Source: an uncultured Clostridia bacterium (GTDB lineage Bacteria; Bacillota; Clostridia; Oscillospirales; Ruminococcaceae). Taken from it: a stretch of 64,000 bases of DNA. Positions 27,276 through 35,878 of this stretch are shown piece by piece. The DNA is taken from the NCBI GenBank assembly GCA_947166275.1, contig CAMVDP010000009.1, positions 1 through 64,000 on the forward strand, written 5' to 3'. Position numbers and translations under genes: made by a program. Every line of letters starts with the position of its first letter. Within the stretch, counting starts at the first letter, position 1. The notes beneath the pieces are model-generated. The model did no database searches, was not told where the DNA came from, and worked only from the letters and a program-made list of their open reading frames with translations.

Positions 27276-28055
27276 CTATATGTATTTACAAATCTCTGCG
27301 TTGCTTTCGGGCTCGAAGATGTCCGCTTCGGGGAAGTGCGCCGCGAGCTTCTGCTTCAGCACGCCTACGATGATATTCTCTGTAGCGTAATGCCCGGCGT
27401 CTATGACTGTCACACCCGCGTTTCTCGCGTCAACAAAGCCGTGATGTTTCACATCGCCCGTGATTATTGCATCGATGCCCATTTTGATGCAGTTGTACAC
27501 CTCGTCATTGCCCGCTCCCGAGCAGACCGCGACGCTCTTTATGCTTCTGCCGCCGTCAACGTACTTGACGCCCTGTGCGGAGAATGCGGACTTTGCCTTT
27601 TCTGCGAGACCGTCGGCGCTTATCTCGAAGTCCAGATACGCAATACGTCCGTAGCCGATGTTCTTGTCCGGGTGTATGATATCGAGCACCGGAGCATTCT
27701 TCGGGTCGCCGAAGCCCATGAGATCGTACATGATATCGCTGATACCGCCGCGCACCATGTCGACATTCGTGTGCGCGCAGATAGCTGCGATATCCGCTTT
27801 CACGAGCCTGTACACGGGATTTGTTTCGTCAAGGCGCTTGAGTCCGCTGAAAATGACGGGGTGGTGCGACACGATAAGCTGTGCGCCGACCCGCTCGCAT
27901 TCCTCCGCGACATCGCAGGTTATATCAAGGCATACCGCGATACGGTAGACCTCCTTATTTCTGTTTCCCACCAGCAGGCCCGCGTTGTCAAAGCTGTCCT
28001 GCAGGCGGAAGGGTGCGTATGTGTTCAGGTAGTCGTAAACTTCTCCTACTGTCAT
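27276..28055 (-). CDS. Nif3-like dinuclear metal centre protein
   Basis: This 259-residue member of the NIF3/YqfO family forms hexameric rings with a two-metal site. Metal ligands are visible in IVSHHPVIFSGLK, CAHTNVD and DAGHYATEN. It is the short form without the PII-like insert found in YqfO. In many Firmicutes it directly follows trmK, as here, with an ATGA overlap. Function is uncertain; a GTP cyclohydrolase-type activity has been proposed for the family. Confidence 0.92.
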   Translation of the reverse strand: MTVGEVYDYLNTYAPFRLQDSFDNAGLLVGNRNKEVYRIAVCLDITCDVAEECERVGAQLIVSHHPVIFSGLKRLDETNPVYRLVKADIAAICAHTNVDMVRGGISDIMYDLMGFGDPKNAPVLDIIHPDKNIGYGRIAYLDFEISADGLAEKAKSAFSAQGVKYVDGGRSIKSVAVCSGAGNDEVYNCIKMGIDAIITGDVKHHGFVDARNAGVTVIDAGHYATENIIVGVLKQKLAAHFPEADIFEPESNAEICKYI

Positions 28056-28663
28056 GGCAGTTCCTTTCTTATGAGCCGGAGCAGTGACGGGTCGCCCTTG
28101 CCGAGCTTTCCGAGCTGTCCGTTGACCTTGCTTATATACCGCTTGTCAGTGTTCTTGCCGAAATACGCAAACTCGTCGGTGATACCGCGGTTTTTGCCTG
28201 TGTACTGCACGAGCATGACCGTATAAGCTTTGCCGCTCACTGCCGCGCCCTTCTCTTCGGCTATCTCAAAGCCGTGGGAGTACAGATACCGCCGCAGCAG
28301 CTCCGCCTTGGTCATAGGCTGGAGTATGAACCGCACATCCGGAGATGTGAACCTGCAGCCGCCGATTATCTGCGCGATAAGCTCGCCGCCCATGCCCGCT
28401 ATGATGACATCGCCGCAGGGCGGGATATTTTCCAGTCCGTCCGAGCGTATCAGCCGTATCCTGTCCGCGAAGCCGTACTTTTCAACGTTTGCGCGGGCAG
28501 CTTCGAGCGGGTTCTCGTTTACATCGGACGCGATAACGTCACGCGCCCCCTGTTCGCACAGAAAGCACGGCAGCAGCGCGTGGTCGGTGCCGACATCGCA
28601 GATGCGGACATCGGTGCGCACATACGATGCTATCGCCGCAAGCCTTTCGTCGAGCCGTATCAC
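28052..28663 (-). CDS. trmK: tRNA (adenine(22)-N1)-methyltransferase TrmK
   Basis: The 203-residue Rossmann methyltransferase methylates A22 of tRNA using SAM. The SAM loop is VGTDHALLP and the catalytic-site loop IAGMGGELIAQII is typical, followed by ILQPMTKAELLRRYL. A GTG codon at 28663 is the likely start, one base after the DUF1858 gene stop (GTAAGGTG). The ribosome site is weak, so translational coupling is likely. Confidence 0.92.
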   Translation of the reverse strand: MIRLDERLAAIASYVRTDVRICDVGTDHALLPCFLCEQGARDVIASDVNENPLEAARANVEKYGFADRIRLIRSDGLENIPPCGDVIIAGMGGELIAQIIGGCRFTSPDVRFILQPMTKAELLRRYLYSHGFEIAEEKGAAVSGKAYTVMLVQYTGKNRGITDEFAYFGKNTDKRYISKVNGQLGKLGKGDPSLLRLIRKELP

Positions 28664-28664
28664 C

Positions 28665-28862
28665 TTACGCGAGAGCCTTGTTGAGGTTCTCGATCAGAGC
28701 GTCCGGGTCTGCGTCATGCACAAGGCATGCCTCCTCGATGGTCTCTCCTATCGATGCGGGGCAGCCGAGGCAGTGCATCCCAATTTCGAAGAAGTACGGT
28801 GCCGCAGCTTCTGCGTTCTCCTGAAGTATCTCGCCTATAAGTGTGTCCTTTGTCACTATCAT
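28665..28862 (-). CDS. DUF1858 small protein
   Basis: The 65-residue protein matches the DUF1858 pattern: TLIGEILQENAEAAAPYFFEIGMHCLGCPAS, with a CxxC pair. The family is often fused or linked to hybrid-cluster or DUF438-type redox proteins. The open frame runs upstream to 29090, but ATG 28862 has GGAGGAACTGAAA before it and the promoter lies further up. It is the first gene of the operon to valS. Confidence 0.88.
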   Translation of the reverse strand: MIVTKDTLIGEILQENAEAAAPYFFEIGMHCLGCPASIGETIEEACLVHDADPDALIENLNKALA

Positions 28863-28935
28863 TTTCAGTTCCTCCGTTTTTTCTTTCACGCTTCCGCAGA
28901 TGCGAGAGCATGGTTGCTGTGAAATAATCTTTATT

Positions 28936-28964
28936 ATTATAACATTTTCGCCCCGATTAGTCAA
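28936..28964 (-). promoter_or_regulatory. Promoter of the DUF1858-trmK-nif3-rqcH-valS operon
   Basis: On the minus strand, TTGACT (28964-28959), 17 bases and TATAAT (28941-28936), about 67 bases before the first ATG. Confidence 0.78.
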
Positions 28965-28984
28965 TGATTTTTGCGGGACAAAGC

Positions 28985-29023
28985 AAAAAAAGTCGTTCCC
29001 CCGCCTTTGGCGGGGAAAACGAC
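28985..29023 (-). terminator. Terminator of the carboxypeptidase gene
   Basis: On the minus strand GTCGTT..CCCCGCC pairs with GGCGGGG..AACGAC around an AAA loop, followed by seven T. Confidence 0.9.
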
Positions 29024-29055
29024 ACCTGCCTGTCCGCGATATGTTATCTGTGCGT

Positions 29056-30222
29056 TCAGAAGGCGAAGAACGCTTTGAGTATATATTCAAGGCATCGCCC
29101 GAAGTCGAGCAGCGGTACGTTCTCGGCGGCGATCATCTTCGCGCTTCCGATCACTTCGTCATCAACAGTCATCATTACGAAGCCGAGCACCTGCCCTTTT
29201 TTGACCGGCGCTTCTATCGATGACGCACGGCTGTAGCTGTATTTTATCCGGGTGCCGCTTCCTTTCGGGAGTATAAGCTCCGGCATTTCCGCGAAACGTG
29301 TATCCGCGCCGCTCTTGATGCCGTTTTTGACCGGCACCTCAAGCAGCTCCGACACATCGGGGCGAGGAGTGACGCGCTCGTAGCCTTCAAATCCCAGATC
29401 GAGCAGCGCTCGCGCAGCGCTGAAACGGTCGGTGTCGCTGTCGCAGCCGAGCACTACCGCCGTAAGCTCCATGTTGCCGCGCTTGGCGGTCGCCGCGAAG
29501 CAGCAGCCTGCCGCGTCGGTGGTGCCTGTCTTCAGCCCGGTCATCCCGCTGTATGATGTTATGAGCTTGTTTGTATTCAGAAGCTGTGTTTCCCTCGGCG
29601 TTCCGGTGCGGACGCTGTCGAGCCGGGTCAGCAGGAAATCGTCGTAAATATCGTACTTTCGCAGCTCCGCCGCCATTACCGCGATATCGCGCGCCGTACT
29701 GTAATGCTGCGGGTCGTCGTACCCGACGCAGTTCGCGAAGTGCGTGTTCGTCATACCGAGACGGGCGGCTTCGGCGTTCATACGCTCCACGAACGAATCC
29801 TCGCTTCCCGCGATGTGCTCCGCGAGCATGACGCACGCATCGTTCGCGGAAGCTATCACTATCGACTTCGCAAGATCGCCCACCGACATCTCCTCGCCTG
29901 TTTCCAGCCATATCACCGAACCGTCCATGCTGTTCGCGTGCTCCGAGCAGACCGCGATATCCGAAAGGTGCAGATTTCCCTGTCCTTCCTCTTCCGCGGC
30001 GATCAGCAGCGTCATTATCTTCGTCACCGACGCAATCGGCAGCCGCGTGTTCTCGTTCAGCCCGCACAGCGCCATGCCGGTGGAGCTCTCCACCAGGATC
30101 GCCGCTTTGGCGCTCTTTATGTCGGCTGTGACCGTTTTTTCTGCCGCTGCGCACGGGAACGCAAGCGTGAGCGCTGTCAGCGCTGCCGCGGCAAATGCCG
30201 CAATGCTCCTCGTGATACCCAT
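29056..30222 (-). CDS. Serine-type D-Ala-D-Ala carboxypeptidase (penicillin-binding protein 5/6 type)
   Basis: The 388-residue S11 peptidase trims the terminal D-Ala of peptidoglycan stem peptides. The signal peptide is residues 1-27 (cut after AAA). Active-site motifs are SVTK (Ser65-Lys68), SAN (Ser125-Asn127) and KTG in MTGLKTGTTDAAG. The C-terminal PBP5-type beta domain and a terminal amphipathic/hydrophobic stretch (FGRCLEYILKAFFAF) suggest membrane attachment. AAAGGATGATGAT precedes the ATG. It resembles DacF; the exact paralogue cannot be set from sequence alone. Confidence 0.93.
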   Translation of the reverse strand: MGITRSIAAFAAAALTALTLAFPCAAAEKTVTADIKSAKAAILVESSTGMALCGLNENTRLPIASVTKIMTLLIAAEEEGQGNLHLSDIAVCSEHANSMDGSVIWLETGEEMSVGDLAKSIVIASANDACVMLAEHIAGSEDSFVERMNAEAARLGMTNTHFANCVGYDDPQHYSTARDIAVMAAELRKYDIYDDFLLTRLDSVRTGTPRETQLLNTNKLITSYSGMTGLKTGTTDAAGCCFAATAKRGNMELTAVVLGCDSDTDRFSAARALLDLGFEGYERVTPRPDVSELLEVPVKNGIKSGADTRFAEMPELILPKGSGTRIKYSYSRASSIEAPVKKGQVLGFVMMTVDDEVIGSAKMIAAENVPLLDFGRCLEYILKAFFAF

Positions 30223-30321
30223 ATCATCATCCTTTCACATAGCTCGTCTGTAAAATATATGTATAAAACGCGGCAGAAATGCACAGACTTCTGTTGTTAT
30301 CAAACCGCGCGGAGGTGTGTC

Positions 30322-30738
30322 ATGCGGAAGAACGGGTTTGCCGGGGAGCTTTTCGGGTCACTTGTGGTGTTCCTTGCGGGAGGCTTCATTTACGGAGCGA
30401 TAGAGATACTTTACCGGGGCAATACCCACCCGTCGATGTTTGTGCTCGGCGGGATATGCCTGCTGTGGGTGGGTGGTTTAAACAGCTTTTTCCGGCATAC
30501 CCCGCCGCTCTGGATCCAGGTGCTGCTCGGCGGAGCGTTCATCACGCTCGCGGAGTTTGCCTGCGGGCTGGTGTACAATGTCTGGCTCGGCATGAAGGTC
30601 TGGGATTACAGCAAGCTTCCGCTCAACATCATGGGGCAGGTCTGTCCGATGTTCTTCTTTGCGTGGGTGCTGCTGTCGCTGCCGGCGATACTGCTTGAGG
30701 ATGTGATAAGACGGGCGCTCGTGAGAGAAAACAGATAA
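30322..30738 (+). CDS. Putative ABC-transporter type IV (PF06541-like) integral membrane protein
   Basis: The 138-residue protein has four predicted membrane helices. The segment GMKVWDYSKLPLNIMGQVCPMFFFAWVLLSLPAI fits the WDYS...N..G..C pattern I associate with PF06541. The name is historical and no transport role is established. The start is ATG 30322 with GGAGGTGT just upstream; the open frame continues far upstream but overlaps dac and is not real. Confidence 0.68.
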   Translation: MRKNGFAGELFGSLVVFLAGGFIYGAIEILYRGNTHPSMFVLGGICLLWVGGLNSFFRHTPPLWIQVLLGGAFITLAEFACGLVYNVWLGMKVWDYSKLPLNIMGQVCPMFFFAWVLLSLPAILLEDVIRRALVRENR

Positions 30739-30754
30739 AATCTTCTCCGGGCTA

Positions 30755-30783
30755 TTGCTTTTTTTGCCAAAATAAGGCATAAT
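30755..30783 (+). promoter_or_regulatory. Promoter of prmA
   Basis: TTGCTT (30755-30760), 17 bases and CATAAT (30778-30783), about 24 bases before the predicted ribosome site of prmA. Confidence 0.55.
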
Positions 30784-30813
30784 ATAAGTAATGACTCATA
30801 AGGAGAGATCGCT

Positions 30814-31782
30814 ATGGATTTTCTGAAAATTGACGTATATACCAAGTCACAGGCGGTGGACATACTTGTAATGCAGCTTTCGGAGCTCGGGATCACGGGC
30901 TTCGAGATACATGACAGCGCTGATTTTGACGAGTTTCTCGAGAACAAGGACGCGAATTGGGATTATGTGGATGACGAGCTCATGGGGCTGAAGACTGTCC
31001 CGACGCACATCACACTGTACCTGCCGGACGACGCGCAGGGGCTTGAAACGCTCGCGGAGCTGAAAGGCGCGGTGAACGAGCTGTTTACCGCAAGTCCGGA
31101 ACTGTACGGCGAGCCGGATATACATATCGGCAGCGTGCGCGAGGAGGACTGGGCAAACAACTGGAAACAGTACTACAAGCCGTTCAACGTGGGCGAAAAG
31201 CTCATAGTAAAGCCGTCGTGGGAGGATGTCCCCGATACCGGGGGACGGAAGGTGCTTGAGATCGACCCGGCGTCAAGCTTCGGCACCGGGCAGCATCACA
31301 CCACTAAAATGGTCATGGAGCTGCTCGAAGGCGCAGTGAACGGCGGCGAGCACATGCTCGACCTTGGCTGCGGCAGCGGTATACTATCGATAGCGGGGCT
31401 GCTACTCGGTGCGAAAGACGCGACCATGTGCGATATATTCGAAAACGCCGTGATCACTGCCGGTGAGAACGTGCGCAAGAACGGCTTCGGCGAGGACAGA
31501 TACCGTGCGCTGCGCGGCAACGTCATCGATGACACGGAGCTGCGCAGCACGATAGGCACAGGCTATAACATCATCACCGCCAACATCGTTGCGGACGTCA
31601 TAATAGCCATGAGCCCGCTGTTCGGGGGATTTCTCGCAGACGGCGGCACGCTCATTGTGTCCGGCATCATTGACGAGCGGCTCGATGAAGTGTCGGGTGC
31701 GCTCGCTGCGAACGGCTTCGCGCCCGTGAACAAGCGTAATGCCGAGGGCTGGAACGCGATAGTCCTGAAAAGGAGCCGATAA
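30814..31782 (+). CDS. prmA: Ribosomal protein L11 methyltransferase
   Basis: The 322-residue SAM enzyme trimethylates ribosomal protein L11. The N-terminal L11-recognition domain (MDFLKIDVYTKSQAVDILVMQL) is followed by VREEDWANNWKQYYKP and EIDPASSFGTGQHHTTKM, both hallmarks of PrmA. The SAM loop is LDLGCGSGILSI and the acceptor region ITANIVADVI. AAGGAGAGATCGCT precedes the ATG. The next gene starts one base after the stop. Confidence 0.95.
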   Translation: MDFLKIDVYTKSQAVDILVMQLSELGITGFEIHDSADFDEFLENKDANWDYVDDELMGLKTVPTHITLYLPDDAQGLETLAELKGAVNELFTASPELYGEPDIHIGSVREEDWANNWKQYYKPFNVGEKLIVKPSWEDVPDTGGRKVLEIDPASSFGTGQHHTTKMVMELLEGAVNGGEHMLDLGCGSGILSIAGLLLGAKDATMCDIFENAVITAGENVRKNGFGEDRYRALRGNVIDDTELRSTIGTGYNIITANIVADVIIAMSPLFGGFLADGGTLIVSGIIDERLDEVSGALAANGFAPVNKRNAEGWNAIVLKRSR

Positions 31783-31783
31783 C

Positions 31784-32809
31784 ATGATAACTATATCCGT
31801 GTGCATGATAGTAAAGAACGAGGAATCACAGCTGCGCGCCTGTCTTGACAGCTTAAAGCCGATAGCCGACGAGATCGTGATCGTCGATACGGGTTCGACG
31901 GATTCCACGAAGGCGATAGCTGCCGAGTACACCGACCTGATCTACGACTTCCCGTGGATCGACGACTTCGCGGCGGCGAGGAACTTCGCGTTCTCGAAGG
32001 CAACGAAGGATTACATATACACCGCCGATGCCGATGAGGTCATCGACGAGGACAATATACGGCTGTTTCTCCGGGTCAAGGAGCTTCTGCCGCCCGAGAC
32101 AGAGATCGTGCAGATGCACTACCTCAACCTGATGGAGGAGAACACCGTGTACAACTCGAAGCGTGAGCTGCGCCCGAAGCTTTACCGGCGGCTGCGTACG
32201 TTCGAGTGGGTCAATCCGATACATGAGACCGTGCGGCTGGAGCCGGTGGTATATGACAGCGACATCGAGATACAGCACCTCGCCAAGGGCGACCATGTCA
32301 GGCGCGACCTTGCGACGTTCGCGAAGGCTTTGGAGCGCGGTGTGAAGCTCGACAAGACGCTGCACTCGATGTATGCGAAGGAGCTGTTCACTGCGGGGGA
32401 CGAGAGCGATCTCAAAGCGGCGGTGCCGTTCTTTGAGGGCAGCATAGATGACCCTGCCCGCTCGGACGACGAGCACAGAGAAGCTCGCTGCGTGCTTGCC
32501 AGGGCATACCGTGTAAGCGGCAGGACTGCGGATTTCGTGCGGCTGTGCCTGCGGGAAGCGCTGATAAGCCCCTGCGCGGAGATGTGCAGCGAGATAGGAC
32601 GTTATTTTTACGATGCCGGGAATTATGCCGAAGCGTTGTGCTGGCTCAATGACGCGATATTTGAGACGCAGCCGGTCATAACGATACTGACCGGCGGAAG
32701 TGAAAACCTGGAGCTGCTCGCGGACTGCTGCGAAAAGACCGGTGGATCCGAAAAGGCCGCAGAGTACAGGAAAATGGCGGCGGAATGGGAGCTCCCCGAG
32801 ACCGTATGA
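31784..32809 (+). CDS. Glycosyltransferase family 2 protein with C-terminal helical repeats
   Basis: The 341-residue protein begins with a GT-A fold: ISVCMIVKNEESQLRACLDSL, IVDTGSTDSTKAIA and the metal-binding YTADADEVI. The second half is helical and TPR-like (EARCVLARAYRVSGR, AEMCSEIGRYFYDAGNYAEALCWLNDAI). This layout is common in SunS-like/tetratricopeptide glycosyltransferases of Firmicutes that modify peptides or proteins. Acceptor is unknown. It is co-transcribed with prmA. Confidence 0.88.
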   Translation: MITISVCMIVKNEESQLRACLDSLKPIADEIVIVDTGSTDSTKAIAAEYTDLIYDFPWIDDFAAARNFAFSKATKDYIYTADADEVIDEDNIRLFLRVKELLPPETEIVQMHYLNLMEENTVYNSKRELRPKLYRRLRTFEWVNPIHETVRLEPVVYDSDIEIQHLAKGDHVRRDLATFAKALERGVKLDKTLHSMYAKELFTAGDESDLKAAVPFFEGSIDDPARSDDEHREARCVLARAYRVSGRTADFVRLCLREALISPCAEMCSEIGRYFYDAGNYAEALCWLNDAIFETQPVITILTGGSENLELLADCCEKTGGSEKAAEYRKMAAEWELPETV

Positions 32810-32814
32810 CCGAT

Positions 32815-32851
32815 ATACCGTGCCTTCACCGTGCTGTGGGCGCGGTATTTT
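32815..32851 (+). terminator. Terminator after the prmA-glycosyltransferase unit
   Basis: ATACCG-T-GCC pairs with GGC-G-CGGTAT, with a long loop, followed by TTTTGTT. Confidence 0.65.
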
Positions 32852-32889
32852 GTTATCCGACAAGTATTACAAAAATTGTTTCAAAACAC

Positions 32890-32918
32890 TTGCATTTTTT
32901 TTGGAAATGTGATATAAT
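32890..32918 (+). promoter_or_regulatory. Promoter of gyrB
   Basis: TTGCAT (32890-32895), 17 bases and TATAAT (32913-32918). A T-run fills the spacer start. A second TATAAT-like element (TATAATA) follows near 32932. Confidence 0.72.
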
Positions 32919-32953
32919 AATTTATACTATTTATAATATAAGGGATTTTTGAA

Positions 32954-34948
32954 ATGGACGACAACACAAAGGTAACAAATCACGATTACGGTGCAGACGA
33001 TATACAGATACTCGAAGGGCTTGAAGCAGTGCGCAAACGCCCCGGTATGTACATCGGCTCTACCGGTACCAGCGGACTTCACCACCTTGTCTACGAGATC
33101 GTGGACAACGCGATAGATGAGGCCCTTGCAGGCTACTGCACGAAGATAGATGTGAAAATACTGCCCGGTGATGTGATAGAAGTCACGGATAACGGGCGCG
33201 GCATACCGACGGGAATACACCCCAAAGAGGGCATCTCGGCGGCTACCGTCGTTTATACCATACTCCACGCGGGCGGTAAGTTCGGCGGCGGCGGATACAA
33301 GGTCTCCGGAGGTCTGCACGGTGTCGGAGCGAGCGTCGTCAACGCGCTGTCGGAATGGCTCGAACTTGAGGTGTACGACGGCAAGGATGTACACTATCAG
33401 CGCTTCGAACGCGGTCATTACGATGAACCTATGAAGGTCACCGGCAAGACCGATAAGACCGGCACAAGGGTGCGCTTCAAGCCTGACGGTACGATCTTCC
33501 ATGATACCGTGTTCGACTACGACACTCTGCTTGACCGCATGAGAGAGCAGTCGTTCCTCAACGGCGGTCTGCTGATAAACCTCACCGACGCGCGCGATGA
33601 GGATAACATCAAGGGCGAGTCGCTGCGCTATGAGGGCGGTATCATAAGCTATGTCGAGTGGCTGCAGGATATGCGCGGCGCGGAGAGACTACATCCCGAC
33701 GTCATATATCTGAACGGCGTGGTGGACGACATCACCGTAGAGGCGGCGTTCCAGTACAATACCGACTTCAACAGCGAGGCGTTCCGTTCCTTCGCCAATA
33801 ACATACACACGATCGACGGCGGTACGCATGAGACTGCGTTCAAAAGAGCGCTCAACAACGTAGTGAACAACTTCGTGAAGAGCTATCTCGAACAGCAGCA
33901 GACCCAGAAAAAGGTCAAGAAAGCCTCCAAAAAGAAGGAGGACGAAGATAAGAAGGAATTCGTCGCACTCTCCGGCGAGGCGATCCGTGAAGCTATAAAT
34001 GCGGTCATTTCCGTGAAGCTTCCCGAGTGCGAGTTCGAGGGACAGACCAAGGGCAAGCTCGGCAATCCCGAGGTGGCTCCCGCTGTCTACAAGGTAGTGA
34101 CCGAACAGCTCACCTACTACTTCGAGGAGCACCCCGAGACCACCGAGATCATCGTGCGCAAGGCGATAAACTCCCAGGCGGCGCGTGACGCGGCTAAAAA
34201 AGCTATGGAAGCAAAGCGAAAGTCCGCGGCGGACGGCGCGGGACTTCCGGGTAAGCTTTCGGACTGCTACGAAAAGGACACCGCTCGCACCGAAATATAC
34301 ATCGTCGAGGGAGATTCCGCGGGCGGCTCCGCAAAGCAAGGCAGAAACAGCGCGTTTCAGGCGATATTGCCGCTGTGGGGCAAGATGCTCAATGTCGAGA
34401 AGGCAAGAGCCGACAAGGTTTACAACAATGACAAGCTTCTGCCGGTCGTAAAGGCTCTCGGTACGGGCATAGGCGAAGATTTCGACATCACGAAACTGCG
34501 TTACGGCAGAGTCGTCATCATGGCGGATGCCGATGTGGACGGCGCGCATATACGCACGCTGCTGCTGACGTTCTTTTTCCGCTTCATGCGCCCGCTCATA
34601 GAGGAGGGACATGTATACCTCGCGCAGCCGCCGCTGTTCAAGGTTTCTCGCGGCAAACAGGTCAGATACGCGTTCTCTGATGATGAGCGCGATGCGTATA
34701 TTGCCGAGCTCACAGCGGGCAAGGACGTAAAAATCGATGTTCAGCGCTACAAAGGTCTCGGTGAGATGGACCCCGAGCAGCTTTGGGAGACCACTATGGA
34801 CCCCGAGCGCCGCACTATGATAAGAGTCGGCATGGAGGATGCGGCAAAAGCGGATATGATATTCTCGATACTTATGGGCGACAAGGTAGAACCGCGCCGC
34901 GAGTTCATCGAGACCAACGCTCGCTTTGTCGAGAACCTTGACATCTGA
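32954..34948 (+). CDS. gyrB: DNA gyrase subunit B
   Basis: The 664-residue ATPase subunit of gyrase. Seen: ATP-binding VYEIVDNAIDEALAGY, the GGGGYKVSGGLHGVG lid, the QTK loop (GQTKGKLGNPEV), and TOPRIM EGDSAGGSAKQGRN and DADVDGAHIRT. Between the transducer and the QTK loop there is a Lys/Glu-rich insert (KKVKKASKKKEDEDKKE) not usual in GyrB. ParE was considered; linkage to a gyrA carrying the gyrase box supports GyrB. Confidence 0.93.
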   Translation: MDDNTKVTNHDYGADDIQILEGLEAVRKRPGMYIGSTGTSGLHHLVYEIVDNAIDEALAGYCTKIDVKILPGDVIEVTDNGRGIPTGIHPKEGISAATVVYTILHAGGKFGGGGYKVSGGLHGVGASVVNALSEWLELEVYDGKDVHYQRFERGHYDEPMKVTGKTDKTGTRVRFKPDGTIFHDTVFDYDTLLDRMREQSFLNGGLLINLTDARDEDNIKGESLRYEGGIISYVEWLQDMRGAERLHPDVIYLNGVVDDITVEAAFQYNTDFNSEAFRSFANNIHTIDGGTHETAFKRALNNVVNNFVKSYLEQQQTQKKVKKASKKKEDEDKKEFVALSGEAIREAINAVISVKLPECEFEGQTKGKLGNPEVAPAVYKVVTEQLTYYFEEHPETTEIIVRKAINSQAARDAAKKAMEAKRKSAADGAGLPGKLSDCYEKDTARTEIYIVEGDSAGGSAKQGRNSAFQAILPLWGKMLNVEKARADKVYNNDKLLPVVKALGTGIGEDFDITKLRYGRVVIMADADVDGAHIRTLLLTFFFRFMRPLIEEGHVYLAQPPLFKVSRGKQVRYAFSDDERDAYIAELTAGKDVKIDVQRYKGLGEMDPEQLWETTMDPERRTMIRVGMEDAAKADMIFSILMGDKVEPRREFIETNARFVENLDI

Positions 34949-34961
34949 AAGGCGGCACACA

Positions 34962-35477
34962 ATGAACAGGATCTGCGATATGATAAAGAAGCAGACGGAC
35001 GCGAACTTCCTCAATCTTATCACCGCGATAAAGACTTACGACAGGAATGCGCTTGTCTGCGGCGCGCCTGCGTGGAGATATGTATATCACACGATACATT
35101 CTGCCGACAAGTGGTTCTTTAACCCGTATGTTTATGACGAGCCGGCATTCCACAAGGATGGCATGGACAACCCGAACAAGCCTTGCGATATCGAGCTCAC
35201 CGATGAGGAGCTCCTGGAATATCTCGGGAAGGTGCGCGCAAAAACGGCGGCATATCTTGACTCGCTTACGGACGAGATGCTCGGCGAATGCCCTGAAAAG
35301 TGTGATCTGACGCGTCTTGAGCTGATACTGATGCAGTTCCGGCACATATCGACCCACATCGGTATGCTTAACGGGCTTACCATCGAAAAAACGGGAAAGT
35401 TCCCCGTATATGTCACGCCTTCAAGTCTGAACAGGCTTGACAAGGGATATTTCGAGCAATGGCCTGCCGCGAAATGA
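34962..35477 (+). CDS. DinB family protein
   Basis: The 171-residue four-helix protein has the DinB/YfiT metal-binding pattern: His in VYHTIHSADKWF and the paired His of FRHISTHIGMLNG. Members act as metal-dependent thiol transferases or hydrolases, and some are stress-induced. ATG 34962 follows AAAGGCGGCACACA; the longer open frame starts inside gyrB. It lies 13 bases after gyrB and is co-transcribed. Confidence 0.8.
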   Translation: MNRICDMIKKQTDANFLNLITAIKTYDRNALVCGAPAWRYVYHTIHSADKWFFNPYVYDEPAFHKDGMDNPNKPCDIELTDEELLEYLGKVRAKTAAYLDSLTDEMLGECPEKCDLTRLELILMQFRHISTHIGMLNGLTIEKTGKFPVYVTPSSLNRLDKGYFEQWPAAK

Positions 35478-35493
35478 GCAAAGGAAAGAACAT

Positions 35494-35865
35494 ATGAACT
35501 CCGAAGAAAACAACGAAAAGCAGATAGCCAAACTCGCGCGGATGGAGAGGATATTCGCGGACGAGAAGAAGCATGAGCCGGTGGAGTATGCCGAGGAGGA
35601 CGAGGATATCTGCGCGATAGCGAGAAAGTTCTTCAAGTGGGCTCTGCTGATAGTGTGGGGAGCCTGTGCGGTCACTCTTGTGACGGGCGGAGACTTCACG
35701 CTGGCAGCTTCCGCTATACTGATCACGGCGGGGATATACTCGGCGCTGTGCGTGACAAAATTTCTGCACGTGAAGAAGGCAGGTGACGCGGTGGTAGCGG
35801 TCATCGTCGCAGTCGCGGCGATAGCGCTCGGCATACTGCTGCTGGTCGGAAATACCCCATATTAA
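35494..35865 (+). CDS. Small membrane protein with three predicted helices
   Basis: The 123-residue protein has an acidic soluble N-terminus (about 45 residues) and then three hydrophobic helices (WALLIVWGACAVTLVTGG, TLAASAILITAGIYSALCV, AVVAVIVAVAAIALGILLLVG). I do not recognise a family. ATG 35494 has AAGGAAAGAACAT upstream. It sits between the DinB gene and the YcxB-like gene inside the gyrB-gyrA unit. Confidence 0.65.
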   Translation: MNSEENNEKQIAKLARMERIFADEKKHEPVEYAEEDEDICAIARKFFKWALLIVWGACAVTLVTGGDFTLAASAILITAGIYSALCVTKFLHVKKAGDAVVAVIVAVAAIALGILLLVGNTPY

Positions 35866-35878
35866 GGAAAATACCGAA

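Noticed and set aside
29704-30738. 344-codon version of the membrane protein gene
   Set aside because: The first 206 codons overlap dac antisense and are Arg/His-rich; ATG 30322 with GGAGGTGT is the true start.
32954-34948. Topoisomerase IV subunit ParE instead of GyrB
   Set aside because: The partner gene at 36544 has the QRRGGKG GyrA box, and the N-terminal signature fits GyrB.
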